Shown here: positions 38,972-47,461 of the stretch, one piece after another | Numbering within the stretch: the first letter of the stretch is position 1 | Layout of the letters: the number at the start of each line of letters is the position of its first letter | From: SIG455 sp045589495 | GTDB lineage: Bacteria; Bacillota; Clostridia; UMGS1810 | Length of the DNA: 64,000 nucleotides | Reading direction: 5' to 3' | Assembly: GCA_045589495.1 (NCBI GenBank) | Contig: JAZNPF010000004.1 | Location: 1 to 64,000 of the forward strand | The notes under the pieces: model-generated | Told to the model about the DNA's origin: nothing | What the model saw: the letters and a program-made list of their open reading frames with translations, nothing else | Databases searched by the model: none | Made by a program: the position numbers and the translations under genes

Positions 38972-39175
38972 ATGAGTGAATCAAAATATAATGAGTTAGA
39001 TCATACATGCGGTGTTTCTGATGATGAATTATCGTATCGTTTTAAAGAGGCGGTAAGAATAGAAAACGAAATTAAAAAACTCAGAAAACTACCAATTTCT
39101 AAATACGATTTTGATAAGAATGCTCCTTATGTAGAGTATCCTTATGGGAGAAGAGTGTATGTAGAAGAAGCCTGA
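38972..39175 (+). CDS. Small putative antitoxin upstream of a zeta-like kinase
   Basis: 67-residue acidic and charged protein (MSESKYNELDHTCGVSDDEL...) with a likely helical middle (RFKEAVRIENEIKKLRKL). AAGGAG at 38958-38963 fixes ATG 38972; a GTG at 38954 lies before that site. It overlaps or abuts the zeta-toxin-like frame, the usual order for antitoxin then toxin. The family is not recognised from sequence alone, so the antitoxin role is inferred from position and size. Confidence 0.6.
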   Translation: MSESKYNELDHTCGVSDDELSYRFKEAVRIENEIKKLRKLPISKYDFDKNAPYVEYPYGRRVYVEEA

Positions 39176-39722
39176 AATAATAGTTTTTGTAGGTCCTAAT
39201 GGCAGTGGAAAAAGCACAATCACAAAAATGGCAAATATTATTGAACCATATGTTAATGCTGATGATATAAAAAAGGCGAATCATTGTACGGATTTAGAAG
39301 CAGCTATTATGGCGGATAGAATACGCAATGAGTTTATTGATAAGAGTGAAAACTTTACATTTGAGACTGTTCTTTTTACAGAACGAAATTTAAAACTTTT
39401 ACAGCAAGCAAAAGAAAAAGGATACTTTATACGTTGTATATATGTGTTAACTGCTAATCCGCTGATAAATGTATCAAGAGTATTTGTAAGAACTTTATCT
39501 GGAGGTCATGATGTTCCTAAGGATAAGATTTTAGAAAGATATGACAGGGCATTAAAATTGATTCCGCAAATTCTTGATGTTTGCGATGTGTGTCATATTT
39601 ATGATAACTCTGATGTACCTCAGCGCATATTTAAAAAGCGAAAATCAGAATACTTTTATTGGGAGAATAATTTTTGGAATAAGTCAAGTATTGAAAATTT
39701 GACAAAAATAATATTTAATTGA
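39165..39722 (+). CDS. Zeta-toxin-like P-loop kinase, start codon missing
   Basis: Open frame of about 185 residues with Walker A FVGPNGSGKST close to its N-terminus, followed by YVNADDIKK and a FETVLF segment, typical of zeta-toxin/UNAG-kinase-like P-loop proteins of about 190 residues. No ATG, GTG or TTG exists in this frame before the Walker A motif. The frame is opened by TAG at 39162-39164, exactly where a start would be expected. The first in-frame ATG (39228) would remove the ATP-binding loop. Either the gene is inactivated or it uses a non-standard start or frameshift from the antitoxin frame. Coordinates give the open frame after the TAG. Confidence 0.65.
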   Translation, partial: KKPEIIVFVGPNGSGKSTITKMANIIEPYVNADDIKKANHCTDLEAAIMADRIRNEFIDKSENFTFETVLFTERNLKLLQQAKEKGYFIRCIYVLTANPLINVSRVFVRTLSGGHDVPKDKILERYDRALKLIPQILDVCDVCHIYDNSDVPQRIFKKRKSEYFYWENNFWNKSSIENLTKIIFN

Positions 39723-39749
39723 TGATTTAATAAAATAATAGAACAAAAC

Positions 39750-39971
39750 TCCTCCTGTTGGGACTATCCAACACCCGGTTAATCGGGTTGCAACTGCAAC
39801 ATATGGTAGAGCATGCGGCTGTTAACCAAAGGGGATTGAGCACGAGCGCTGACAGTGTCAGATGAAGCGAGTACGAAATCAGAAACAAAAAGGAGATTTG
39901 CAAGTTTTATAAAACGATGGAAACCGACTATTTTGTTGACCGGACCGTTGGTTCAAGTCCAACAGGGGGAG
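39750..39971 (+). pseudogene. Shattered tRNA-Asn copy with two insertions
   Basis: Pieces of tRNA-Asn occur in order: acceptor 5' strand TCCTCCT (39750-39756), D-loop to anticodon loop GGTAGAGCATGCGGCTGTTAA plus CC (39805-39827), and T-arm plus acceptor 3' strand (39945-39971). A 48-nt and a 117-nt insertion separate them. The first insertion holds three consecutive hairpins: GTTGG/CCAAC, ACCCG/CGGGT, GTTGC/GCAAC. The second contains CTGACA-G-TGTCAG. It could be a decayed att site or a twice-interrupted gene; removal of both insertions by splicing is unproven. Confidence 0.6.
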
Positions 39972-40168
39972 CGTAGAAAACCTTGGAGTTTAGTTAAATT
40001 CCAAGGTTTTTTTGTTTGCGTTTCCAACATGGGGAGTTTTGTCAAATATTAAAAATTTGGAGGACTTTGCTATGTGTGAAAAAGAAAATGCAACCGAAAA
40101 AATTGTGATGATCCATCATGAAAAACTGATTGACTTTGAAGACAATCCTTTCAAAGTCATATTCGATG
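39946..40168 (+). repeat. Right copy of the island-flanking direct repeat
   Basis: Matches 771-992 at about 90% identity in the same orientation. It ends abruptly inside the parB-like sequence at TTCGATG, after which the DNA is unrelated. Confidence 0.85.
39979..40013 (+). terminator. Terminator in the right repeat
   Basis: AACCTTGGA-g-TTTA / TAAA-t-TCCAAGGTT followed by seven Ts. Compared with the left copy, both arms differ in ways that keep pairing, so the structure has been under selection or is recent. Confidence 0.7.
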
Positions 40169-40185
40169 TGGTTCAATGTCAATAA
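40072..40185 (+). pseudogene. Truncated ParB-like gene start
   Basis: Starts MCEKENATEKIVMIHHEK like the 896-1756 protein and keeps the same GGAGG site. After 32 matching codons it runs into foreign sequence and stops after 37 codons. The break is followed by TGTCAATAAAGTAGACAG, which resembles an IS3-type end, though no transposase is near. It is a relic of a second element or of the original target. Confidence 0.8.
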
Positions 40186-40314
40186 AGTAGACAGTAAAAA
40201 GAAAGACTGATAAAAATGTTAAAAAGGCATACGCATGACTAGTTGTAAATATTATATTGAAAAAAGGTGTTGTTACTGATTGAAATTTGAGCATTATGCA
40301 GAATATAACAGAAA

Positions 40315-40343
40315 TTGACATCGCATATTAAATGTGTTATACT
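40315..40343 (+). promoter_or_regulatory. Strong promoter of the MATE gene
   Basis: TTGACA (40315-40320), 17-bp spacer, TATACT (40338-40343) with an extended TG element (TGT before TATACT). It marks the start of ordinary chromosomal genes after the right repeat. Confidence 0.8.
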
Positions 40344-40381
40344 ATATATTGAAAATTTTTGTGAAATTGAGGGAAATAGAC

Positions 40382-41758
40382 GTGTTAAAAAGTTTAAATA
40401 CACCCACGGATATGACAGTCGGCACTCCATGGAAAAGTATAGTAATGTTTACATTGCCTATGCTTATAGGCAATATTGCACAGCAACTTTATAGTACGGT
40501 TGACAGTATAGTTGTTGGAAGATATATAGGTGATAATGCACTTGCAGCCGTAGGAAGTGCTATGCCGATACTTAATATGCTGCTTGTCCTTTTTGTAGGT
40601 ATATCGGCAGGAGCGAGTATAATGGTTTCGCAGTATTTTGGTGCGAAAAACCGTGAAAGCCTTTCTCTTACAATCGGAAACTGTATTACAGTAACATTGA
40701 TTGCGTGTGTTGCATTAGTTCTTATGGCCACACCATTTATACGTCCGGTACTGATTTTTTTGAACACACCTGAAAGTATACTTGACTGGTGTGCGGATTA
40801 CTTGATGATATCTCTTATTGGTATTGCAGGCATGGGCTTTTATAATATTTTAAGCGGTATTATACGTGGTCTTGGAGATTCGTTCTCTACACTTGTTTAT
40901 CTTCTTGTTGCAACTGTTATAAACATTATTCTTGATATTTACTTTGTGGCAACGCTTGGTATGGGCGTACCAGGAGTTGCACTTGCAACTGTGATTGCAC
41001 AGTTTATATCGTCGGTACTTTGTATGATAAAACTGTCTAAAATGAATGAGTTTTTTGATTTTGGATTTAAATATTTAAAACCTGTTTCTTCGTATGTTAA
41101 AACTGTTATACGTCTTGGATTGCCGTCGGGTTTAACTCAGGCGATAATGTCGTCTGCAATGATTATAGTGCAGTCGCTTACAAACCAGTTCGGAGAACAG
41201 TTTATAGCCGCAAACGTGGTTATTATGCGTGTGGACGGTTTTGCAATGATGCCTAATTTTTCATTTGGTATGGCACTTACCACTTATGCAGGGCAGAACG
41301 TAGGCGCAGGACTTTATGACAGAGTTGTAAAAGGAGCAAAGCAGGGAACTTTGATGGCGGTTATCTGCTCAACTGTTATTACTGGAATAATATTGATATT
41401 CGGCAAATGGCTTATGGGAATATTCACCGATACGGCATCACTTGTTGATATGAGTTATTTTCTTATGAAAATACTTGCTGTAGGCTATATAGCAATGGCG
41501 GTTACACAGAGCCTTTCAGGTATTATGCGCGGCGCCGGTGATACTATGACGCCTATGTGGATATCTTTAATATCAACCGTTGCAATCCGTGTTCCCCTCG
41601 CTTACGGAATATCGTACCTTACAAGAACTCCTGAAATGCCGAACGGAATCAAGGAATGTATTCAGATTTCGCTTGTGTCATCATGGGTGCTCGGCGCAGT
41701 GTTTACAACTATTTTCTATAAAATGGGAAAATGGAAAACAAAAGCAATTAAACAATAA
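40382..41758 (+). CDS. MATE-family efflux transporter
   Basis: 458-residue polytopic membrane protein with 12 hydrophobic helices and typical MATE segments (PMLIGNIAQQLYSTVDSIVVGRYIG; the repeated half begins near TVIRLGLPSGL). It exports drugs or metabolites in exchange for Na+ or H+. The start is GTG 40382, set by GAGGG at 40369-40373 and giving an N-terminus LKSLNTPTDMTVGTPWK; an ATG at 40334 lies inside the promoter. It shares a terminator with mtaB. Confidence 0.92.
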   Translation: MLKSLNTPTDMTVGTPWKSIVMFTLPMLIGNIAQQLYSTVDSIVVGRYIGDNALAAVGSAMPILNMLLVLFVGISAGASIMVSQYFGAKNRESLSLTIGNCITVTLIACVALVLMATPFIRPVLIFLNTPESILDWCADYLMISLIGIAGMGFYNILSGIIRGLGDSFSTLVYLLVATVINIILDIYFVATLGMGVPGVALATVIAQFISSVLCMIKLSKMNEFFDFGFKYLKPVSSYVKTVIRLGLPSGLTQAIMSSAMIIVQSLTNQFGEQFIAANVVIMRVDGFAMMPNFSFGMALTTYAGQNVGAGLYDRVVKGAKQGTLMAVICSTVITGIILIFGKWLMGIFTDTASLVDMSYFLMKILAVGYIAMAVTQSLSGIMRGAGDTMTPMWISLISTVAIRVPLAYGISYLTRTPEMPNGIKECIQISLVSSWVLGAVFTTIFYKMGKWKTKAIKQ

Positions 41759-41761
41759 AAT

Positions 41762-41797
41762 AAAAATGCTGAACGAGATAAATCGTTCAGCATTTTT
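41762..41797. terminator. Bidirectional terminator
   Basis: AAAAATGCTGAACGA / TCGTTCAGCATTTTT with a 6-nt loop serves the converging MATE and mtaB genes. It touches the mtaB stop codon. Confidence 0.85.
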
Positions 41798-43098
41798 CAT
41801 TCACATAATATTCCTGTTACATAATCGTTATTGATTTTGTCAATCTTAACATTAACAAATTTTTTTGAAACATCTGTTTCAGATTTAAAATGCACTTTAA
41901 TATAATTTGAAGTGTGTCCTTCGTAAATTCCGTTTTCAATTTCACGTTCAGCAAGAACTTGGACTTTTTTGGCGATAAAACTTTCAAGAAAACTCTGTCT
42001 GCATTCGTCAGCGGCTTTTGCCATAATTGACGCACGATTGTTTTTAATTGTTCGTTTTATCTGGTCAGGGAATTTATCGGCTTTTGTTCCGCGTCTGTTA
42101 GAGTATGCAAAAACGTGTGATTCTGCAAAACAGATTTCTTTTAAAAATGATACTGATTTTTCAAACTCCTCATCGGTTTCGCCCGGAAATCCAACCATGA
42201 TATCGGTGGTGATGGCGGTATCGGGAATATACTTTCGTATATTATTTACAACTTTGCGGAATTCATCAGTATTATATTTTCTGTTCATACGTTTTAATGT
42301 TTCATCGCATCCGCTTTGAAGAGATATGTGGAAGTGATTGCAAAGTTTTGGCAGTTCGGAGAGCATCTTAACAAAATCTTCAGTAAGAATTCTCGGCTCT
42401 ATTGAACCCAATCGTATTCTTTTTATTCGGTCAATTGAATGAATGGCTTTTATTACATCGCCAAGATTGATGTTTTTGTCTTTGAAGTCAAGCCCGTATG
42501 ATGCAATATGAATACCTGTAAGCACTACTTCGGAAAAACCGTTTTCCGCCAGTGTATTTACTTCCGACAGTATATCTTCAAGGTCACGGCTGCGGACGGG
42601 ACCTCTTGCATACGGGATAATACAGTATGTGCAGAATGAGTTACAACCGTCTTCAATTTTAACAAAAGCACGTGTTTTTTCGCTGAATGAAGAAATCTGC
42701 ATTTTTTCAAACACTCGTGTTTTCATAATATCGTCAACTGCGTTTGTAGGTTTATTGCCAAAAGCATCTTCAACCAGTTTGACAATTTCAGATTTATCTT
42801 TGGAACCAAGTATAACGTCAACACCCATCTGAGCAATCTCATCAGGAGCCACCTGACTGTAGCAACCTGTAACGGCAATTATGGCATCAGGATTTACCGA
42901 TTTTGCACGGCGTATCATCTGGCGCGATTTTTTGTCACCTGTTCCTGTGACAGTGCACGTATTTATAACGTACACATCGCACACGTCGTCAAAATCCGAC
43001 ACGATATATCCTGCACTTTTAAAAAGTTCAGTCATAGCCTCGGTTTCGTATTGATTAACCTTGCATCCCAAGGTGTGAAAAGAAACGGTTTTGTTCAT
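41797..43098 (-). CDS. mtaB: tRNA t6A37 methylthiotransferase MtaB
   Basis: 433-residue radical SAM methylthiotransferase that converts t6A37 to ms2t6A37 in tRNAs reading ANN codons. The N-terminal UPF0004 domain has the MtaB-type opening FHTLGCKVNQYETEAM and further Cys in NTCTVTG and VTGCYSQ. The radical SAM CxxxCxxC is in CNSFCTYC, and a C-terminal TRAM-like domain follows (ENGIYEGHTSNYIKVHF). All cluster ligands are present and length is normal. Confidence 0.95.
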   Translation of the reverse strand: MNKTVSFHTLGCKVNQYETEAMTELFKSAGYIVSDFDDVCDVYVINTCTVTGTGDKKSRQMIRRAKSVNPDAIIAVTGCYSQVAPDEIAQMGVDVILGSKDKSEIVKLVEDAFGNKPTNAVDDIMKTRVFEKMQISSFSEKTRAFVKIEDGCNSFCTYCIIPYARGPVRSRDLEDILSEVNTLAENGFSEVVLTGIHIASYGLDFKDKNINLGDVIKAIHSIDRIKRIRLGSIEPRILTEDFVKMLSELPKLCNHFHISLQSGCDETLKRMNRKYNTDEFRKVVNNIRKYIPDTAITTDIMVGFPGETDEEFEKSVSFLKEICFAESHVFAYSNRRGTKADKFPDQIKRTIKNNRASIMAKAADECRQSFLESFIAKKVQVLAEREIENGIYEGHTSNYIKVHFKSETDVSKKFVNVKIDKINNDYVTGILCE

Positions 43099-43151
43099 TT
43101 AAAATCTCCAATATAATAATATATGATTGTTGGACAAAATCCTACTTTCTT

Positions 43152-43179
43152 ATTATACAACAATCACAAAAATTTTCAA
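43152..43179 (-). promoter_or_regulatory. Promoter of mtaB
   Basis: On the minus strand, TTGAAA (43174-43179), 16-bp spacer, TATAAT (43152-43157), about 55 bp before the mtaB start. Confidence 0.6.
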
Positions 43180-43194
43180 TAGGTAAAAAACAAA

Positions 43195-43223
43195 TTGACT
43201 TTTATGGAAAATAGTTGTAATAT
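43195..43223 (+). promoter_or_regulatory. Promoter of the HPr-like gene
   Basis: TTGACT (43195-43200), 17-bp spacer, TAATAT (43218-43223). It is divergent from the mtaB promoter. Confidence 0.55.
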
Positions 43224-43256
43224 ATAATTGTAGTAAAATAAAGGAGGAATTTTGAG

Positions 43257-43487
43257 ATGATAACAGTAAACGTATTACTCAGTTCAATTAACGATGTAAA
43301 GAATTTCGTAAATATCGTAAGCAAGTACGATTTTGATATTGACCTTGCGTCAGGAAGATACGTAGTAGATGCTAAATCTATTATGGGTATATTCAGTCTG
43401 GATCTTGCAAAACCTATCAAGGTTGAAATCCACACAGACAATGCTGATGCTATTATGGCAGAACTCAAGCCTTACATTACAGAGTAA
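43257..43487 (+). CDS. HPr-like protein lacking the catalytic histidine
   Basis: 76-residue HPr-fold protein. The regulatory serine is present (S41 in AKSIMGIFSL, equivalent to Ser46 of HPr), but the usual GxHARPA active-site histidine is replaced: the position 31 residues earlier is S10 in LSSIND. It therefore cannot pass phosphate in the PTS; a Crh-like signalling role through HPr kinase/CcpA is possible. Proteins of this kind are common in Clostridia. A strong AAGGAGGA site precedes ATG 43257. It is followed by its own terminator. Confidence 0.85.
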   Translation: MITVNVLLSSINDVKNFVNIVSKYDFDIDLASGRYVVDAKSIMGIFSLDLAKPIKVEIHTDNADAIMAELKPYITE

Positions 43488-43499
43488 TTGAATTACCAG

Positions 43500-43526
43500 G
43501 CGTGGCTGAAATAGGTCACGCTTTTT
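43500..43526 (+). terminator. Terminator after the HPr-like gene
   Basis: GCGTG / CACGC stem with an imperfect inner part, followed by TTTTT. Confidence 0.6.
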
Positions 43527-43556
43527 ATTTAATCAACCTCATTTAAGGAGATGCCA

Positions 43557-44147
43557 ATGGAACCTTTGACATACCGCCCCGCTGAAAATGACGAAGATAT
43601 GAAACTTATGGTGCTGTTTGCGATTGCACGGTTGAAAGTAAGTGCCACTTATACACGTATTTTCCATGTGCTCAGCGCAGCGGCAGATGTAAGTTACTGC
43701 CTTTTAACCGTCCCGATTTCTGATTTAATAGAAAGCGGCAATATAGAAGAACTCTATTTTGATGACCAGACGGTATTTTCGCTTACAAAGCAGGGAAGTG
43801 AAACTCTTTCATATTTTGAACACAGAATACTTCGTAGCGTCCGTTTGCGTATGCTTGACGAAATTGATAAAATCAACAAAGAAGTTTTAAGCGGAAATAA
43901 ACTTGATGCATCAATCGTGCCTATAAACGAAGATGAATATCTTGTCAAGGCGGAAATAACCGAGGATAAAGTCCCTGTTTTAAAATTTGAAATGTACGTT
44001 GGTGACAAAGAACGTGCAAAAAAAATTGTACGTAATTTTAAAGAGCATACAAGTCTTATGTATTTGCAAGTTGTTAAAGCGATTGATTTTGATTATGACA
44101 AACTTGATTTGGATAATATGGAAGAATTAGACGAAATTGATAATTGA
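43557..44147 (+). CDS. DUF4364-like protein
   Basis: 196-residue cytosolic protein. The N-terminal 85 residues look like a winged helix (LMVLFAIARLKV...VFSLTKQGSETL). The C-terminal half is a mixed alpha/beta domain with many acidic residues and ends EELDEIDN. It resembles DUF4364, a Clostridia family of unknown function, possibly a regulator. AAGGAG at 43545-43550 selects ATG 43557 over ATG 43551. Confidence 0.65.
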   Translation: MEPLTYRPAENDEDMKLMVLFAIARLKVSATYTRIFHVLSAAADVSYCLLTVPISDLIESGNIEELYFDDQTVFSLTKQGSETLSYFEHRILRSVRLRMLDEIDKINKEVLSGNKLDASIVPINEDEYLVKAEITEDKVPVLKFEMYVGDKERAKKIVRNFKEHTSLMYLQVVKAIDFDYDKLDLDNMEELDEIDN

Positions 44148-44184
44148 CTTATATGAATAAATAATGTACAAATAATCAACAATA

Positions 44185-44217
44185 ACCGTATGAGATAATA
44201 ATCTCGTACGGTTTTTG
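44185..44217 (+). terminator. Terminator after the DUF4364-like gene
   Basis: ACCGTA-t-GAGAT / ATCTC-g-TACGGT followed by TTTTT. It separates the DUF4364-like gene from the ABC operon. Confidence 0.75.
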
Positions 44218-44238
44218 ATTTATGAAAGGAGAAACAAA

Positions 44239-45720
44239 ATGAGAAATATTGCAAAAATTTTCTCGCTTTGCCTTGTGCTTTGCATGGTTGCATTGTCGTT
44301 TGCAGGATGCGGAATGAATATGGCAGGAGCAGGAAATGATCTTTACATCTTTAACGGCAAAGGCGAAAGCGCACAGGCACTTAAAGATGCAGCAAATAAG
44401 TATTCTGAAGAAACAGGCAAAAAAGTAAAAACGTTTTCACTCGGCAGCGGAACGAGCAGTTTAGATACTCTCCGTGCTGAACTCAATTCCAAGAATATGC
44501 CTACAATATTTTCAATAGTGAATATTCAGGAACTCAAAGAATTTGAAGAAGGCGGTTTTGCACTTGATTTGACAACCGTGACAGACGAAAAATTTAAAAT
44601 GCTTGCAGATGAGATCCCTGAGAATATGCGTTTGAGTTCAAACGGAACAAACAGTTTCGGTATTCCGTACAACGTAGAGGGATATGGATATATAGTAGAT
44701 ACGCGTATGGTAGAGGCATTGTTTGGCGACGGCACGGCAGAAGATTTTCTAGAAGACGCCAAAAACGCAAGTTATGAAGAATTTCAAAATCTTGTAATCG
44801 CAGTTGACGGTTACATTAAAAACAACGCAGTTGCATCAGTTGTTTTAGACGGTGAAACTTATACTTTAAGAAATGAAAAAACAGATCTTTCATCAAAACT
44901 TACGGGTGTATTTGCAATAGCAGGTGCAGATAAGTGGACATACGGCGACCACTTGGTAAACGTGGCATTAAATGCTGTGTTTGACAACCCCGCCGAGGCG
45001 GCTTCTGCAACAGATGCACAACTGGAGTCTTTAAAAAATCCGCTTATTGCCTATGCAAAAGCACTTGATTTCAAAACATCGTATGCAGCAGGAATGGGCG
45101 GGCCGATAAAGCGAGGCGCAGAGTTTATAAACACCACAACAGCCAATTACGACGCTGCAGTACAGATTTTTGCACAAAGCAAAGCGCTTTTTATAAAGCA
45201 GGGTAACTGGGCATATACAAATATAGCCAAGGTAGATAAAGAGATTGTAAAAACACTTGAATTTATTCCTGTAAAACTCCCGATCAAAGATGCGGACATC
45301 ACTTCAAGTGTTAGAACTGCAGATAAATTAAACAGTTCAATTTCTGTATATGTGCCCAATTACTATGCAATCAATGCAAAAGCAACCGATGAGCAGAAAA
45401 AGAATGCTATGGATTTTCTGGTTTGGCTCAACACATCCGAAACAGGTCAGAAGTTTGTAACAGAAGATATGGCGTTTGTTCCTTATAATGCAGACCACCA
45501 GAATATATCTACCGATAATTCTTTAAGCAATTCCATTATAAGATATATGAAATCGGGTGATGTTATCTCCAATCCGTACGGCGGTGCACCTGTTAACTGG
45601 TCAGGAGATGTTCTCGGACTTGAGATTATGGAAAAATATCTTACAAAAGAAAACTGGACAGATGAGGACCACACAAATATTGCCGATTATGCAATATCAA
45701 AATGGAAAGAAATGAAATAA
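44239..45720 (+). CDS. ABC sugar transporter solute-binding lipoprotein
   Basis: 493-residue extracellular substrate-binding protein with lipobox FAGC near residue 24. The fold pattern is of the MsmE/MalE cluster (DLYIFNGKGESAQALKDAANKYSEETGKK; WLNTSETGQKFV). It is followed by two permeases with 14-nt and overlapping junctions. AAAGGAG selects ATG 44239 rather than an earlier in-frame start. The sugar is unknown; no enzyme gene in this operon hints at it, and the ATPase is encoded elsewhere. Confidence 0.87.
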   Translation: MRNIAKIFSLCLVLCMVALSFAGCGMNMAGAGNDLYIFNGKGESAQALKDAANKYSEETGKKVKTFSLGSGTSSLDTLRAELNSKNMPTIFSIVNIQELKEFEEGGFALDLTTVTDEKFKMLADEIPENMRLSSNGTNSFGIPYNVEGYGYIVDTRMVEALFGDGTAEDFLEDAKNASYEEFQNLVIAVDGYIKNNAVASVVLDGETYTLRNEKTDLSSKLTGVFAIAGADKWTYGDHLVNVALNAVFDNPAEAASATDAQLESLKNPLIAYAKALDFKTSYAAGMGGPIKRGAEFINTTTANYDAAVQIFAQSKALFIKQGNWAYTNIAKVDKEIVKTLEFIPVKLPIKDADITSSVRTADKLNSSISVYVPNYYAINAKATDEQKKNAMDFLVWLNTSETGQKFVTEDMAFVPYNADHQNISTDNSLSNSIIRYMKSGDVISNPYGGAPVNWSGDVLGLEIMEKYLTKENWTDEDHTNIADYAISKWKEMK

Positions 45721-45734
45721 GGATTGATTAACAG

Positions 45735-46634
45735 ATGGATAAGTATTACAGAAAATGGCTTTTGCCTATATCTTTGCCGGCACTCATATTGTTTTTTGCC
45801 GTTATCGTAATACCTTTTGTAACGGGAGTTTTGTATTCATTTACTTCGTGGAGGGGCACGTATTTTGCCGGAGGAGCCAATGCGTTTGAAGCTTTTGTCG
45901 GAATAGAAAACTATATTAACGCATTTAAAAATGAAAAATTTTTAAATGCATTTGTATATACAATAAAATTTACCGTTACTGCTGTTATTACAATAAATAT
46001 AGTATCGTTGGCACTTGCAATGATGATAACTACTGTGACACGAGGCGCAGGAATATACAGAACCGTGTTCTTTCTGCCAAACTTACTCGGCGGACTGGCA
46101 CTTGGATTTATATGGCAGTTTATATTCCAGAACGTATTTTCGGATATTCTTTTTGGCCCGCAGGGATTTATTCATATACCGTTTCTGACGAATATGCTTC
46201 AGGATAATACAAAAGCACTTTTCGCACTTGTTATCCTTGTGACGTGGCAGATGGCAGGGTATATGATGATAATTTATATAACCGGTCTTAACACAATCCC
46301 GCGTGACCTTTACGAAGCAGCGCAGATAGACGGTGCAGGTGCGTTTGCACAGTTTAGGGTTATAACATTGCCTATGCTTATGCCGGCTATAACCATAGTG
46401 TTCTTTTTGACACTGGCAAACTGCTTTAAACTTCTTGACCAGAATGTTGCCTTGACAGGCGGAAACTTCAACACACGACTTCTTGCCACACAAATACTCC
46501 GCACTACAAGTGATACTGCACCGCCTGATTATGGTATGGCACAGGCTCAGGCAGTGGTATTCTTTGTGCTTATTGCAACGGTAACGCTTATACAACTTTA
46601 TGTTACCAAACGCAGGGAGGTGGAACTTCATTGA
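45735..46634 (+). CDS. ABC sugar transporter permease (MalF type)
   Basis: 299-residue membrane protein with six hydrophobic helices and EAA loop YEAAQIDGAGAFAQFRVITLP near residues 195-215. It pairs with the next gene product. Confidence 0.92.
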   Translation: MDKYYRKWLLPISLPALILFFAVIVIPFVTGVLYSFTSWRGTYFAGGANAFEAFVGIENYINAFKNEKFLNAFVYTIKFTVTAVITINIVSLALAMMITTVTRGAGIYRTVFFLPNLLGGLALGFIWQFIFQNVFSDILFGPQGFIHIPFLTNMLQDNTKALFALVILVTWQMAGYMMIIYITGLNTIPRDLYEAAQIDGAGAFAQFRVITLPMLMPAITIVFFLTLANCFKLLDQNVALTGGNFNTRLLATQILRTTSDTAPPDYGMAQAQAVVFFVLIATVTLIQLYVTKRREVELH

Positions 46635-47461
46635 GAAGAAAAACACTCCTTACTGTTTTGTATATTGCACTCACAATATTTGCAATTATTACGCTGGCGC
46701 CGGTTGTATTTTTGCTTATAAACTCGTTCAAATCACAAACTGAAATTGTGGCATCGCCAATGTCGCTTCCGGTTAACTGGAATTTTGATTATATATTGAA
46801 TGCGGCACAGGAAATAAACTTTTTCGGTGCATTGGGGATAACTTTTATAGTAACAGTACTGTCGGTTGCGCTTATTGTGCTGGCATCGTCACTTGCCGGG
46901 TGGGCTATTGCAAGAGCAAAGACGAAGACTTCGTCGGTGATGCTTTATATGTTTACCGCCGCTATGCTGATTCCGTTTCAGGCGGTAATGTATCCGCTTT
47001 TAAGTCTGTTTGAAGGAATAGGACTTAAAAACATTCTCGGACTTATTATTATGTACGGCGGATTCGGGCTTAGTTTGTCGGTATTTTTGTATCACGGTTT
47101 TGTGAAAAGTATACCGCCGTCAATTGAAGAAGCAGCACTTATTGATGGTGCGGGAATGATAAAGACTTTTTTCACAGTAGTATTTCCGCTTATGAAATCT
47201 ACAACTGCAACAGTAATCATATTGAACTCTATGTGGATATGGAACGACTATCTGTTACCGTTCCTTGTAATAGGTAACGCACCGGCAAGAACGCTTACTC
47301 TTGAACTGTATTTTGCAAAAATGACATCAGGTCAGTTCGGAAACCCTTGGGAGTTGATATTCCCTGCGGTCTTTGTGTCTATTGTACCGATTATCATTGT
47401 TTTTCTGCTTTTGCAAAAACATATTGTACGCGGTGTGTCTGACGGAGCCGTAAAAGGATAA
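46631..47461 (+). CDS. ABC sugar transporter permease (MalG type)
   Basis: 276-residue permease with six helices, EAA loop IEEAALIDGAGMIKTFFTVVFP and C-terminus HIVRGVSDGAVKG. It starts with TTG at 46631, overlapping the previous stop (TTGA), with GGGAGGTGG upstream. The overlap means translational coupling and equal synthesis of the two subunits. Confidence 0.92.
   Translation: MRRKTLLTVLYIALTIFAIITLAPVVFLLINSFKSQTEIVASPMSLPVNWNFDYILNAAQEINFFGALGITFIVTVLSVALIVLASSLAGWAIARAKTKTSSVMLYMFTAAMLIPFQAVMYPLLSLFEGIGLKNILGLIIMYGGFGLSLSVFLYHGFVKSIPPSIEEAALIDGAGMIKTFFTVVFPLMKSTTATVIILNSMWIWNDYLLPFLVIGNAPARTLTLELYFAKMTSGQFGNPWELIFPAVFVSIVPIIIVFLLLQKHIVRGVSDGAVKG

Noticed and set aside
39855..40052. 65-residue frame running through the tRNA-Asn remnant and terminator
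   Set aside because: It includes tRNA T-arm and terminator sequence and has no ribosome binding site; such frames arise by chance over tRNA scars.
40186..40314. Riboswitch upstream of the MATE gene
   Set aside because: The segment lies before the mapped promoter and shows no guanidine, purine or other riboswitch core.
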